From NCBI RefSeq assembly GCF_001625215.2, contig NC_030384.2, positions 30,492,527 to 30,556,526 on the forward strand: DNA of 64,000 bases, read 5' to 3'. A model generated the notes under the pieces. It had not been told where the DNA came from. It ran no database searches and saw only the letters and a list, made by a program, of their open reading frames with translations. Made by a program: the position numbers and the translations under genes. Of this stretch, positions 33,828 to 45,390 are shown in pieces (the stretch's first letter is position 1; each line of letters opens with the position of its first letter). Origin of the DNA: Daucus carota subsp. sativus. Its lineage: Eukaryota > Streptophyta > Magnoliopsida > Apiales > Apiaceae.

Positions 33828-34784
33828 TCAGTAAACTTTTGCTGGCTTTGAGACTTTACCAAGTAGGGGAAAACTCTCCTCACTAAACTCAGGAGCATGG
33901 CCTGCCTTCACCTTGATACTATTATTCTCATCAGATGATGCAGATTCTTTGTTGTGTCCGTCTCGACCTTCTGAGCCTTCTCTTCCTGTTGGCAGCTTCA
34001 AGAATTCCTCAATGTTCATTGCCTTTCGAACCTTCCCATGCTTTTTAATATTGCTATCCTTCTTCAGGGGTTCGTCTTTCAAGTTCAAAATCTCCTTGTC
34101 GGCCTTTTGCTTCTCAAAGGCCTTCTCCTCCTCATACTCTCGCAAAGTCTTCATTGCCATCTCCTTGTTTCTCCGCTCTTGTATTTCTTTCTTTCTCTCC
34201 TCTTCCCTAGCCAGGCGTCGTTCTTCACGTTCTGCCTCTCTAGCAGCACTTCTTGCTCTACGCTCTGCTTGTCTAGCAAGTTCGGCTTCCCTAGCAAGCC
34301 ATCGTTCTTGGCGTTGTCTAACAAGTTCCGCTTCCCTGGCAAGCCTCTGTTCTTCACGTTCTGCTTGTCTAGCAAGTTGGGCTTCCCTAGCCAGCCGTCG
34401 TTCTTCACGTTCTCTAGCAAGTTCGGCTTGCCTAGCCAGCCAACATTCTCTACGTCGTGCTTCCTCTTCTTTCTTCTCCTTGTCCATAGCAAGCAATCGT
34501 CGTCGTGCTTCCTCTTCCTTCTCCTTCTCTCTAGCAACCCGAATACCCGAATGCTCATCAACTGTGTTGTGCTCTTCATTAGCCTGCCCATCCCCGATTT
34601 TGGCCTTTGCCTTCTTCTTTTTATTCTTGTTCTTCGCTTCGGCTTTCTTCTTTTCCACGGCAATCTTCTTGTTCTTGTCAGAAATCTTCTTCAACTCGGC
34701 AGTCTTGAGTGCTATAATGCTGGTAGCATCTTTGCCTTGTTCATCAGCCAAGAGTGCGAAAGCATTAGTAAGAGTATTCATCAT
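33828..34784 (-). CDS. Charged repeat protein, possibly SERBP1/HABP4-like, 318 aa
   Basis: Single open frame without introns. N-terminus MMNTLTNAFALLADEQGKD resembles the N-PFDLLDDD start of plant SERBP1/HABP4 (Stm1-like) ribosome- and mRNA-binding proteins. Near the C-terminus REYEEEKAFEKQKA (215-228), KVRKAMNIEEFLKLP (251-265) and FSEESFPLLGK (300-310) follow the order of the EYE...EKRKAL, KAVSINEFLKP and QFPSLGGK blocks I recall in that family. The RGG-rich part expected in such proteins is missing. Instead residues 28-62 are Lys-rich and 80-215 form an Arg/Glu/Ala stretch with repeats of LAREAELARQ and EEEARRR, predicted to be a long single helix or coiled coil. The family link is an inference from short motifs; it could be an unrelated charged protein. 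No promoter feature was identified. Confidence 0.55.
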   Translation of the reverse strand: MMNTLTNAFALLADEQGKDATSIIALKTAELKKISDKNKKIAVEKKKAEAKNKNKKKKAKAKIGDGQANEEHNTVDEHSGIRVAREKEKEEEARRRLLAMDKEKKEEEARRRECWLARQAELAREREERRLAREAQLARQAEREEQRLAREAELVRQRQERWLAREAELARQAERRARSAAREAEREERRLAREEERKKEIQERRNKEMAMKTLREYEEEKAFEKQKADKEILNLKDEPLKKDSNIKKHGKVRKAMNIEEFLKLPTGREGSEGRDGHNKESASSDENNSIKVKAGHAPEFSEESFPLLGKVSKPAKVY

Positions 34785-34919
34785 GACTGCTTCAAGTTTT
34801 GTGAAGAATGCGATGGGGCTATGATATGCATATATAGGGCATGCGAGAAACGAATCAGTCTAACCCCGTCAGGAAAAGGAATTTAAACTTCTAGTTCTAT
34901 GTGGTCAGGTATAACAAGA

Positions 34920-35225
34920 GTAGATCAGTGTTATAAAAAAGGAGAATCGGGCTTTGTCGGCATAACCACTGTTGAGAGTTTAATCGGACTGATTAATCGG
35001 ATCATTAATCGGAATTAAATTGCTATTAATTTTTCCGAATCCGATTTGGATTGGATATTGAATTTAGGGTCGGTTTCGGTTTGAGATTCAAATCCAAATC
35101 CTAACTCTTTCAAATTTAAAAAAGATCTAAATCCAAATCCAAATCAAAATATCGGACTCAATAAAAATCGTTTGGGTCGAAATAGATCGGATATTCATCG
35201 GGTCAATTTTTGTTGTCATCCCTAG
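34920..35225. repeat. hAT-MITE-like repeat remnant
   Basis: Rich in AATCGGA, CCGATTTGGATT and AAATCCAAATCC repeats and ends TTGTCATCCCTA, the complement of TAGGGATGACAA, a common hAT-type MITE end in plants. A matching left end was not found, so it is either truncated or degenerate. It lies in the space between the charged-protein gene and the ACT-repeat gene; 34785-35777 holds no other supported feature. Confidence 0.4.
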
Positions 35226-35777
35226 CAGACCCTTCCATGTCTCTAAATAGGCCTTCAAGAGAAAGAAGCGCGACAGTAATCGTTGCAACTTAATTTTGGG
35301 CTCGCTCAAATACAAAATTTCGACAAACTTTTGGATCTTGATACACACTTCGCAAAAAAAAAAAAATGTAAAAATCTTAGTGCTCAGCTAGAAACTTGAT
35401 CACTTATATCATACTACTGAAATTGTATAGAAGCACAACGAAGATCGATCGATATACTAAGCATTGCATACACAGTGCAGCCTAATTGCAAAAGCTTCTT
35501 AAAAACAAAGAAAGTCAACAAAGGAATGGTAAAGTCTGGCCTATTACTTGCGTTAGCCCTTGTTCAGGAGATCCATACACTTGACGGCCCATGGCAGCTG
35601 CTTACGCCAACTTATATCTTGCAGCAGCGAGGCAGCGGATGGCGCCTGCCTGTCTGGTGCATCGACTTGTGGCTGGTAAGTATCTCCGATGCCAGGCAAG
35701 GGACATGGTCGATGCAGAAAAGTATATTCTCAAATCTCAATATGTAATGTAAACCCGTCAGATTGCCAAATGTTCTC

Positions 35778-38700
35778 TTACCAGCCCATCAGTGTTCTCC
35801 TCACTCTATCCGCGATTTCATTTTTAGCTCGTTTGCTGGCTAATGGAAATTCGCGGCTGTCGATTAAAAGGAATCTGTAAACCTCCCATTGGCGATCTTC
35901 TGTTGAATGTCTTCCAATTTCAGCCTAAGTTAAAAAGATAATGTTAAATGTCAATACATCAATGTTTGTTTCCACTCTGAAAAGAACAAATTGCACTTCA
36001 ATACAGAAGAATGTGAGTGGTAAAGAAAAGAATGTGCAAGTTTGAGACTACTCACGGAGAAGACACATATTCCTAGCATCTTTAGGGCGAGAGTTACATC
36101 ATAGAAAACACGAGGCCTTCCCTTTCCTGATAATTCAACTGGATTAGCAACCAAAAGTTCTGTGTCTGGACCGCGATTAGTGATGGTGACTCGCAATGGA
36201 TGCAACATCTCCTCCTTCAAACGAGAACACAGGGTATCCTGAAACTCGCGATCTATGATCTTTCCTCCGTCTGATTTTTGAATGAACAAGTCCAGAGTAC
36301 GATAACCCTTTACACTTGGAGGGACTCTTCCATATGCAATCTACAAAAAGAAAGTTGTCATTAGCCAAATAATTAGAAACCAAGGCTAACTCTTAGCTTA
36401 TGATCCCTTGGCATTTCTACATACGAAAACTCCCACGAGGGAAAACACGTCAAACACTTCCTGCCTCCTAAGTTATGATACTTCGACTTTGAAGTGGAAT
36501 CCAGCTGCTAAAAAATCAAGTTGATGTACCTGAATATTGCAGTCCTTTGCAGTTCTCAAAATATCATAGACAAGTCCCTTCTGATCAACACACTGTATTT
36601 GAAGCAAGGTGTGTGCTGGGCTCAGATGATTATCAACTGTGATAGTGGCCTTCTTAACTTTAGTTATCTCAGCACTCAGGGCTTGTGAACAGGCTTCTCT
36701 ATCAGAAAGCTCACAACAAAACAATTCTTCACAAACTGCTTTAGAAAGAGAAGATAAACCCAACTGACTTTCGTACTCGGGACCTGCCAGATCAAGTTCG
36801 CAGCTAATACAATCCTCTCCTATTTCATCATTGATATGTTCGCAAGTGTCATCTCGTCTCTTTTTGGTGTGCAGCAAGTCCCTGATATGAAGCAACAACA
36901 TATTACAGAGGTCAACCACCACTTAAAATGTTACTACTTGTTACTCTGTTTTTCAGGATGATAAATTTTGATTAAGTAGATGTGCTCTGAAGCATGATTT
37001 GCCAAGCAAGATGATGACAGATAAGAAATCTGGCAATGACTTGATTCAAAAATAGCATAAGCAGAACTCAACTAAACACAAAATACACAGTTAGAAATAA
37101 CCATTAGATCCCGAATACATATACATCAAGTTGACAATCCTATATCTTCCCTTTTAGCCAAGTTGGCTGCCCAACCTCAGTTAACAGAGAAAACTCCCTT
37201 TTTACGGAAAAAATGTTCTAAAGACTCAGAAGATGAAAGCATGCCTCTTAATATTCTATTGGTCAATTGAACAAGGTAGGATACTCTCCGTTTCAGTAGA
37301 CAACACATGTTCAAGCATCTTAAATTGAACCAATGTAACTCCAAAAGAGTCATGATTTCTTCTCTCTGACTCTATTTTACAGATCAGAAATAATTGTCCT
37401 GCCATCTAATCACTGGTAGATCACAAATTGTACTTTCAAAATATTTATATTCTAATAAATTCAAACACCCATGCGAAGAAAGTTCCTTTTGCTACAAATC
37501 TGCTAAACTTATATCAAAAGGGAAATGAATAATATTCGTAGATATATCTTTCAATATCTTGATGTACAATTTGTAAGAAAAAACCTAATCTCATTATAAT
37601 CTGATCCAATAAAAGGACTTGAACAAATGCATATACTTCCTTATCATTTAAGATGTACGTTGAAGTAAACTAGACACACAGGACCTTTAAAAAAAGATAG
37701 CACAAAGAGTTCATTCAGAGGAAAAGCAGAGCAAAAGAAGTCGTAGGAAATCATGTCAGACAGTGATCAAAGTAAAAGAAACCAGTTACCCATTCTTATA
37801 ATAGATAAATAAAACATGGGTATCCAATAAAATCTATAAAATGAAAACCACCACAGAGATGAAATACGTATCCTAACTGGAAATTATGACATACATACTA
37901 GGAAATAGCATCTATAGGCATTTTGTTAATAGAAATTATCTTTCATCGACTTACATGACATCTGTAATTAAGAAAAGGTCCAAGACTTTGCCATCTGGGG
38001 TCGTCATCACTTTTACTCTGTGGATTAGCAACTCAAGCTCAGATAGCACTTTTGTGACATCTACACGAGCACAGGAACATGTCAGAAAATAAAATATATT
38101 AGATTACTAGAAAAAAACAAGGAGATGGAAGTTTGTAATTACCATGTAATAAACCTTTACGATCCAGTGAAAAAACCTTCAAAAGATACAATGGAGGTGG
38201 TTGAGAAGAGTTGCTGGACTGAGTCAAGTAAAATGTAGGCAAACATGATGGACAAGCAGATAAAAGCCGGGTTTTCAAGCTCTCCCAATCAACTTTCAAT
38301 GAGATTGGGCGTGGAACAACCCACAATACCACATAACACCATTTTCCATCAGTAGAGAAATCTGCAACAATATATAGCTTCACATTATTTACATACTTAA
38401 TGAGTAACAAAAAACCGACACACCAAATATAGGCTGTGCAAAACGACAACCAACATTATTGATAATGTCAATATCCATAACATCCACAAAAGAGAGTGTC
38501 CAAATGAATGCAGCAAACTAATAAATCAATTTCATCTCAAACACATAAACAAGTTGTAGTGGAAAAATCGCGAAATTACAAAAAATGAAAGCAAGTCCAT
38601 CCTCTCACATAGTACAAATCGATTAATATACACTGCAAATAATTCCATTTAATAACTTCTCCAAGCGAGTCAAAGACCTTCCTCTAATATTCAGAGTAAA

Positions 38701-39004
38701 TAGGGTAGAGCTCCTTATGAAAACCCAATTCATATCCAATACTACACAACTCATAACAACATTATCACCCGAGATAAAACACAGACGAGCATCAAACTCA
38801 TAACAACACTATCAACATTATAAAACGCAAACGAGCAACAAACCACGCGGTGAATCCTTCTTAGCAATAACCAAATAAATCATTTCTCAAACACTAGCAC
38901 AAACGCATATCAATTCAAAATGTAAGACCAGCTAAACACATGAACTAACAATTTAACAATTATATATAAAAAATAATGGCAAAAAATAGATTTATATATG
39001 TGGG

Positions 39005-39047
<43 letters not shown>

Positions 39048-39067
39048 GGAGGGAGAGAGAGAGGGGG

Positions 39068-39102
<35 letters not shown>

Positions 39103-39286
39103 GGGAGGGAGGGAGAGAGAGAGAGAGACCTCCACGGGTGATATAGAGGCCAAATTCGAGGACAATCCTGGCGAGGTCACAGCCCAGGCCGGCTTTATCA
39201 GGACAATTGACCGTAACGACGGAGGTATCACCAGAACTCTTCCCTTTCTCGATCAAAACGACGTCGTCCCAGCACGGAATCGCCAT
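35778..39286 (-). CDS. ACR9: ACT-domain repeat protein (ACR9-like), 421 aa, 6 exons
   Basis: Exons in transcript order: 39286-39130, 38361-38143, 38060-37955, 36881-36530, 36340-36056, 35924-35778; phases agree and sum to 1266 nt. The protein matches Arabidopsis ACR9 along its length: VLIEKGKSSGD, VVTVNCPDKAGLGCDLARIV (first ACT), CPSCLPTFY, YLLKVFSLDRKGLLHDVTKV (second ACT), LLQIQCVDQKGLVYDILRTA (third ACT), VELSGKGRPRVFYDVTLALK and AEIGRHST (fourth), ending TLMGW. ACT domains bind amino acids and act as regulatory modules; ACR proteins contain little else, and their ligand is not established. A variable Asp/Glu-rich linker lies at about residues 165-235. Intron 1 begins with a long CT repeat at the donor. 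No enzymatic domain is present. Confidence 0.93.
38998..39129. repeat. GA/CT microsatellite at the 5' end of ACR9 intron 1
   Basis: About 130 bp of nearly pure GA dinucleotides on the plus strand (CT on the transcript strand), interrupted by GGGAGGGAG and GGGG runs. On the transcript strand it begins exactly at the intron-1 donor (GTCTCTCT). In plants GA/CT tracts near transcription starts are bound by BBR/BPC-type factors; a function here is inference. Confidence 0.95.
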
Positions 39287-39378
39287 TCTCCGGCGCAGAG
39301 AAAACAGAAAACGACGGCGTATGGGTTCAGGTGAAACGGAGCCTCATGTTATTTTCTATTCCTATCTCAATGTGTGTG

Positions 39379-39390
39379 TATTTATATAAG
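39379..39390 (-). promoter_or_regulatory. Candidate TATA box of the ACR9-like gene
   Basis: CTTATATAAATA on the minus strand lies about 95 bp upstream of the ATG at 39286, a typical distance for a plant TATA box with a short leader. No other equally good match is seen nearby. Confidence 0.5.
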
Positions 39391-40133
39391 ACGATAATGA
39401 TTGGGGTGGGGAGAGACTAGAGAGAGTTGTTGTCTGTCGAAATGTGGGCCCCCAAGTGTGCGATGTCCACGTCAGAGAGGAAGTTGACAGACAAATAGCA
39501 CGTGACCCCATAGGCATAGCCGACTCTCTTTCATTGCACATCTTCTATGGATCTTTTGGTAGATGCATCTCGCCATTGTGATTCGTGTATAATTTTATTA
39601 TTTTTATTATAAATTATTGTATTATTAAATAAATATAAAAATATGTTTTTTAGACAAAATATTGTGTCAGGGGAAAATCTTCAAACTAACAATACAACTT
39701 GGTTTATAAAATATAATAAAATGAAATAGATAAATAAATACCTTTAAACTAGAAAATTAATAATAAAGACCTTCCAAAACAATTGAACATACATCATTTT
39801 TTTTTTTTTTTTGCTAAATTCGGCCTTCAAAGTTACATCATTTTGAGATCAATAGCATCAAATGTTGAGAATTTTTTATACACCGATCAAGATTGGAATC
39901 AATATTCTTACGATATAAATAATCTTTCATTATAAAAGGTGAATTTTTACAAACGGAGACTTTCAAAACCCACCAACACCAATTGAATTTTTCTTAGAGA
40001 GATCAATGAACTAAAACAACAATACCAGATCAACAAAATTACCTGTAAAATAAAAAATTCAACAAAATCACTTCAAGAAAAAAAAAAACACCTAAAAAGT
40101 AGGGATGGTCACGAGGAGATTCAACCGTGAGTA

Positions 40134-40400
40134 TTATCCCTTATGTCTCAACCAATTGTATACATTTGGTTGGGACATGGAGATCAAGACATGTGTAAAA
40201 AAATGAATAAAGTTAGATGAGATCAATTTGTATTTAATACCAGTAATAGATATGAGATAGTGGAGAAAAATAGTGAGCATAATAGTGTTTTATCTTCGTA
40301 AAATAGAGATGATGGAAGAAAGCAACAAATGTGATAGTATTTTATATTATTAAAAATTAAAAATATGTATAAAAAATGATATTCAAAGGGACAGATAGAG
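40134..40400. mobile_element. Degenerate Stowaway-like MITE
   Basis: Left end TTATCCCTTATGTCTC and the complement of the right end CTCTATCTGTCCCTTTG are alike; TA flanks both sides (40132-40133 and 40401-40402). The interior TTGTATACATTTGG and GTATAAAAAATG also pair. It has no coding capacity. Confidence 0.55.
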
Positions 40401-41214
40401 TAACATTTTACCATTTTATTGACCAGACTTTATTTCACTTTCATGTCACTTCGATTCATGCATGTAATCAGTTTTGTGACCGGTGATCTGATATAAAATA
40501 TTTTTATTCACATTTTCAAAACGTGTCATTTAGAGTAGGACATGGTAGGCCTTATTATTATGGATATTTGTGTAGAATAATGTCTATAATATTGCGTAAC
40601 ACAGTCTCCTAAAATGATATTAATATATTTACTAAAATTGGTTTATATAGCTCTAATTTGGTGGGATATCATGATCTGACTTTTACTAATACTTTCTGAT
40701 CTTACTAACAAAGAAAAACAAGTATGTGCACATTCTTTAATCTTAGGAGAAAGTGTATATTCTAGTTCTACTTAGACGAATATCTTAAATTTAAGAAAAA
40801 CTGGCAAATAAGAGTTTCTTTTAATTTTTCAGCACAGATTTTTATATAATCTAACCACATAGTTTAAAATTCTAAGCATAACTATTAAGTTATTTTATTG
40901 TTGTTATTTTATATAATAGAATTAACACTCAGGTATGAATAAATTATCATTTCTTACAAAATAAACTATTTATTTTTGTTGTCATATTGTTAATAATTGA
41001 TTTGTTATTTTTAGTATAGATTATCAAAATGATGTTAATCTAGAATTGGTTGTATTAAACTACTTTAGTGTGTAAATCACATATAATTATCTAAAACTAC
41101 TCAACCGGCTCATAGATTGGTGCAACTTGAAAGGGACGATCCAAATATAGAACACATTATTGCCGTATAATCAATGTATATTTATGTACTTAGCAATTTA
41201 GTATGAGAAGAATA

Positions 41215-41480
41215 TAATAATGTCCACCAATTATTACGAAAAGAAAACGCGAAGAAAATGAGCTAACACCAACCAACACCACTCCCTCCAACTTCTCCAA
41301 TACAATCATTTTGATTTTGGACAATTCCAAGTTTCCAATCCACCGCGTCCCACTGAGTGTCCTCCACCCTGTAATACATAGCGCCAAGCCTCTCTTTGTT
41401 AATCTTCATACTCACTTTAAACCCCAACATATCGTTCAACTCAAGAAGCGGTGCGCTCTGCTTGCGTGGCGCTAGATCGA
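41215..41480 (-). other. Unassigned open stretch
   Basis: The minus strand reads LAPRKQSAPLLELNDMLGFK, then VSMKINKERLGAMYYRVEDT and QWDAVDWKLGIVQNQNDC before stopping. The composition looks protein-like rather than random, but I do not recognise it and no flanking exons were found. It could be a gene or transposon fragment. Confidence 0.25.
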
Positions 41481-42527
41481 GTAGAAGTTAGAATATAAAT
41501 TCACCCATCCAATAGTGTATGGAAACAAGAAAAAATCACTTATTTTGAGACAACAACCAAATTCAAAAAAATCTGTTAAAATGGGACAGAGGAAGTAGAC
41601 AAAATTCTTGATTTATTAAAAAAGAATCTGATTAATCTTTAAAAAAAATCACCGATTAATCGATTACATTGGAATTTGACGAAAAACTCTCGCTTTATCC
41701 AAAAAATCTCCGATAAATTTCTATCAGGTCAACTGATTTGTTCTCATTCGTAATTTTTTTACAAACAAGCTGATCGGAACCCAGCTAGACAAACCCTAAA
41801 TTGTTAACGACAATGTGACTGTGACATAAAAAACAAGCTAAACAAATAGCCGTTTTGTTTTCAAATCGCTCAACACATAGAATATTCAAGATTTGATCTA
41901 AAAAATATTACAATGACATATCGAGCAATCTAACCTATGTCACGTATGAAACTTTACTAACATCACAATTGATATTCACATAAGCATCATAGGACTATCT
42001 GTCACATCAACTGATTTTGAGGCAATAAATGCCCCCAAAATATAAATATTCTTTATTGCGAAAAGTGAGTTTTTACGATATCCACCATCATCTCACAATC
42101 AATACGAGTCTTATAGATCATCCAAAATATCATATGAATCTTTTTTAAAGAGACTCCCAACAACCATATGAATACATATACAAGTTTCAAAATATGACAT
42201 ACTAAAATTTCAAAATATGGGTACGCCTAACAATCTTGATAACAAGATACTGAACAAGATATGTGAGATCTTAAATTTTATTGAAAAATTAAAATTAAAA
42301 AAATGATGGAAGAGCGAAAATGATTTAACCGGTAAATGTATGAAGATTTAAAATGACAGTTAGAATCCTAATTACGACAGTACACTATCAAAAGAAAATC
42401 CTAACTAATCGCCCATACAAATAATTTTGGTTGGGCGCTTCGATGTTCATTCCCGATTTTGATCACAAAATGTAAAATATAGGAGTAGCATCACTTCTCT
42501 TGTGTACCAATTATTTCCGTACCTCTG

Positions 42528-42700
42528 TTTTTTTTTTTTTTTTTTTTTGAAACAAGCACTTGCATATATTAAACTTCCTCAGCAGCAAGGTTACAAATAA
42601 TAAACTCTGGAGCAGTATCCAACCACTACTGTAGACCTGACGTAGAACACGTAGCTCTAGCTAACATATGAGCTCTGTTTATTTGTACAAACAAGGTAGA
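42528..42700 (-). mobile_element. LINE 3' end (RNase H tail and poly-A), minus strand
   Basis: A T-run of about 22 bases at 42528-42549 is the poly-A tail of a minus-strand insertion. Upstream on that strand NRAHMLARATCSTSGLQ, a stop, then WLDTAPEFIICNLAAEEV and a stop are read. This is the typical C-terminus of the RNase H domain of plant non-LTR retroelements (ANRAAHxLARA motif). The in-frame TAG and the short length show a dead, 5'-truncated copy. Confidence 0.75.
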
Positions 42701-43040
42701 AGAAAAACATGGGAACATGTTAGAGGACAAGGTCTGCACAGTCAGTACCAAGTCAATATTTGTTTGTTTATGTTAGTTGTTACTTTCCCCTTCACTAAAA
42801 TATATGGCTGCTCCCTTGGCTTAGAATCTCGATTGCGATTGAAATTGACACCTTTTTTCCATCATTTGTAAGCCGTTGAATGCATTGCAACTTGCCTTCA
42901 CTCTATATATTTATCATTTTACTACTATTTTGTTGCCATTTTACAATCATCACCACAAATATTATTATCCAAATTTATGTCATCTTCATGGTAAAATCCA
43001 GGAATAGTCTGAAATTGTACCAACTTGGATTTTATAAGAC

Positions 43041-43279
43041 ACTCTCTCGGTTTTTTTATTATTGGACGTTTTGACTTTCGGCACATATTTTTAAGAGCTT
43101 AGATCGGTTACTTAAAAATATTATTCTTGATTGATTTTTTTTGTGAATTAAAATTTGGATTATTTATATTTATTCAGAAAAAGAAAATTTATAAAATAAT
43201 AATTTTAACTACCCGGTGAAAAAACTTAAAAGTGTGTGTTAAAAGTCAAAACGTCTGATATTAAAAAACAAATGAAGTA
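43041..43279. mobile_element. Stowaway-like MITE
   Basis: GGACGTTTTGACTTT near the left end pairs with AAAGTCAAAACGTCT near the right end, and TTTTTTATTATT pairs with ATATTAAAAAAC. Outer ends are degenerate forms of CTCCCTCCGTTTTT. About 240 bp, non-coding. Confidence 0.65.
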
Positions 43280-44860
43280 TTGAAAATTTTACATACGTGA
43301 GGATTCATATCTATATCCGAATGTCTATCGAGTGTTCGATAGACACGAGCATTCGAAGCAAAACGAAGAATCGAGCCACAAGTTTATTATTTAATATTTT
43401 AAAATTTAGTTTCACCTAGAATAACATCCAAATTTTCTATTATTATTATTATGCGCAAATAAAATATTTTAAAATACAAATTGATGTGTATACCTGCGGG
43501 GATACGCATTTGCTTTGTTAGACTGTTAATATCTGTACGAATCCATACACAAAATATATTAATATTATTCATCACAATTTTAGAAATTTGAAACTGATTA
43601 GAAAAATTATGGTCATCTTGCTTGTACACGTACATCCGGCTGTTTGTTACAACTGCAATTTATATTTTAAATACAAGATAACATTATTGCACCTAAAATA
43701 TCGCAAGATGCAACCGATTTAAGATAATAATATTACTTTATATATCAATAATTCTAAATAAAGTAAATTAGTGGGGTCGAACATACCTGTCTTTTCCTAT
43801 AATTATTGAATGGATTTGATTTCAATTTTTCCCATTCAGTGACAACCTTCAAGACAAATCACTCCGTAATTACCCAACTTGACTCAAATAAACAAACGTT
43901 ATTCAGAAGTTCTTTCCAGAAAAGATTTCCGAGCTGTATATATGTAAAAACGAGAATTACGTAAATTAATCATATAATTTATAACGCGATATATTTTATG
44001 TATTTACAAATTGAACATGTGTATTTTCTGAAGTAAAATCAACATAGTCTTTAACTTCACGGGTCCATTGGCGTTAAAAGAAAACTTGTCGAATTCTTCA
44101 TAATTTATTTTTGAGAAATTCCAAATAGTAGCATTGTACTATTGGCTTTTCCATTTGATACCATAAGACATTTTGGTCTTCCATGCGGCACTACTGAGCT
44201 ATTTAATTGTACCGTAAATGCTCTTCCATCAGCTGAAATGTTACTTAGCCGTTTAAAAAAAATTTAAAACAGCCTTTCAATCACTACCTATAAGGAGAAG
44301 TCCTAGATTTTCTTCTATAACTAGCAGTACTACTAATCCTACCTCAGAGCAACCTTCTAACCCTACTAAAGAGCAGCCTTCTGACCCTTCTAATCAGTCC
44401 ATGTTTGCAAGAAAGATCTCTAAAACAACTACAAGAAGGAAAGGACTAGTAGTGGGATCAAATGTACCAATTGAGCAAACACAGGGAAACAAAAAGAGGC
44501 TGGAGGTGAGCCAAGGCAGCAGCTACGACATCTCAGCCAACTAAATTTACTGATTCCTAGTTCCCGATGTCTCAATCACAATCTCAAGCCTAAGTTCCTA
44601 TATTACTGAACTATTTTGGATATTTGTATTTGTTGAATTTGTGTTGAAACATGTTTGCTGCTGAAATGTATGACTGACTACTTAGAATGTCCTGTTGGAT
44701 ATTTTTTAGAGGAAGATGCTTTTTTCTGCTATTTAACAGTGCAACTAATGTTTGTTTAATAAAATGTTATGTTAGTTTTGTTGTCAATAACTCAGTGGTA
44801 CCGCATGAAAAACTAAAATATCTTATGGTATCAAATGGAAAAGCCAATAGTACAATGCTA

Positions 44861-45390
44861 CTCCCTCCGTCCCGGTCATTTTTATACAGTTTCCTCTTTG
44901 AGATGTTCCATCATTTCTATACATTCCTAAAATAGCAACTTTTAATGATGTAAAACACTATTACACCAACTACTTTCTTCCACTGTATTCATTTTATAAT
45001 AATATAAACGGTTTGGCTAGTGTGTGCCCATGGGCACATGCTAAGCACTAACATTAATAAAAATGGAGGGTTTTGATTGGTGTGGTTGTTGTAACTGCAG
45101 GGGGGTCCACCATTATTAAAGAAGGTAAGCCAATAGAAACCCTCCAATTTCATAAATTTTAGTGCTTAGTGTGTGCCCATGGGCACACCATAGAAAAATC
45201 GTAATATAAATACTATTACACCCACTACTTTCCTCCACTATCACAAATCTATAATTAAATACAAATGGGCTCCGCCACCTTACCCACTTTTCATTTAACT
45301 TTACTCATTTTTTACACTTTTTCTTGGTCTCCGTGTCTACACCAAATATATATAACCTATTATGTATATAACCTATTGGGACGGAGGGAG
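44861..45390. mobile_element. Stowaway MITE inserted in the right TIR of the MULE
   Basis: Ends CTCCCTCCGTCCC and GGGACGGAGGGAG are perfect inverted complements with TA on both sides (44859-44860 and 45391-45392), the Tc1/mariner Stowaway signature. Removing it restores continuity of the MULE TIR (CAATGCTA joined to CCATTTGGAATTTC). It is itself interrupted at 45009-45201. Confidence 0.92.
45009..45201. mobile_element. Small MULE-type MITE inserted in the Stowaway
   Basis: 193 bp, flanked by an exact 9-bp duplication TAATATAAA (45000-45008 and 45202-45210). Ends CGGTTTGGCTAGTGTGTGCC and the complement of the right end share CG(G/A)TTT and the palindrome TGTGCCCATGGGCACA, followed by an inverted CTAAGCACTA. 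Nine-base duplication again points to the Mutator superfamily. Non-coding. Confidence 0.85.

Larger units (their letters stand above)
39391..42527. other. Gene-poor AT-rich spacer
   Basis: No recognisable gene. Features are a Stowaway-like MITE (40134-40400), an unassigned minus-strand open stretch (about 41215-41480), a solitary Stowaway-like right end GGGACAGAGGAAGTA at about 41584-41598, and AATCGATT-rich sequence near 41620-41720 similar to 61450-61560. Confidence 0.5.

Noticed and set aside
33913-34886. Plus-strand open frames of 303 and 282 codons
   Set aside because: They lie antisense to the 318-aa charged protein and consist of Ser/Leu/Phe-rich low-complexity sequence that simply mirrors its AAG/GAA/GCA repeat codons. 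Only the minus-strand frame has recognisable end motifs.
38960-39128. Leu/Ser-rich reading frames over the GA/CT repeat
   Set aside because: Artefact of the dinucleotide repeat in intron 1; the donor at 39129 ends the coding part, and the next exon at 38361 joins in phase.
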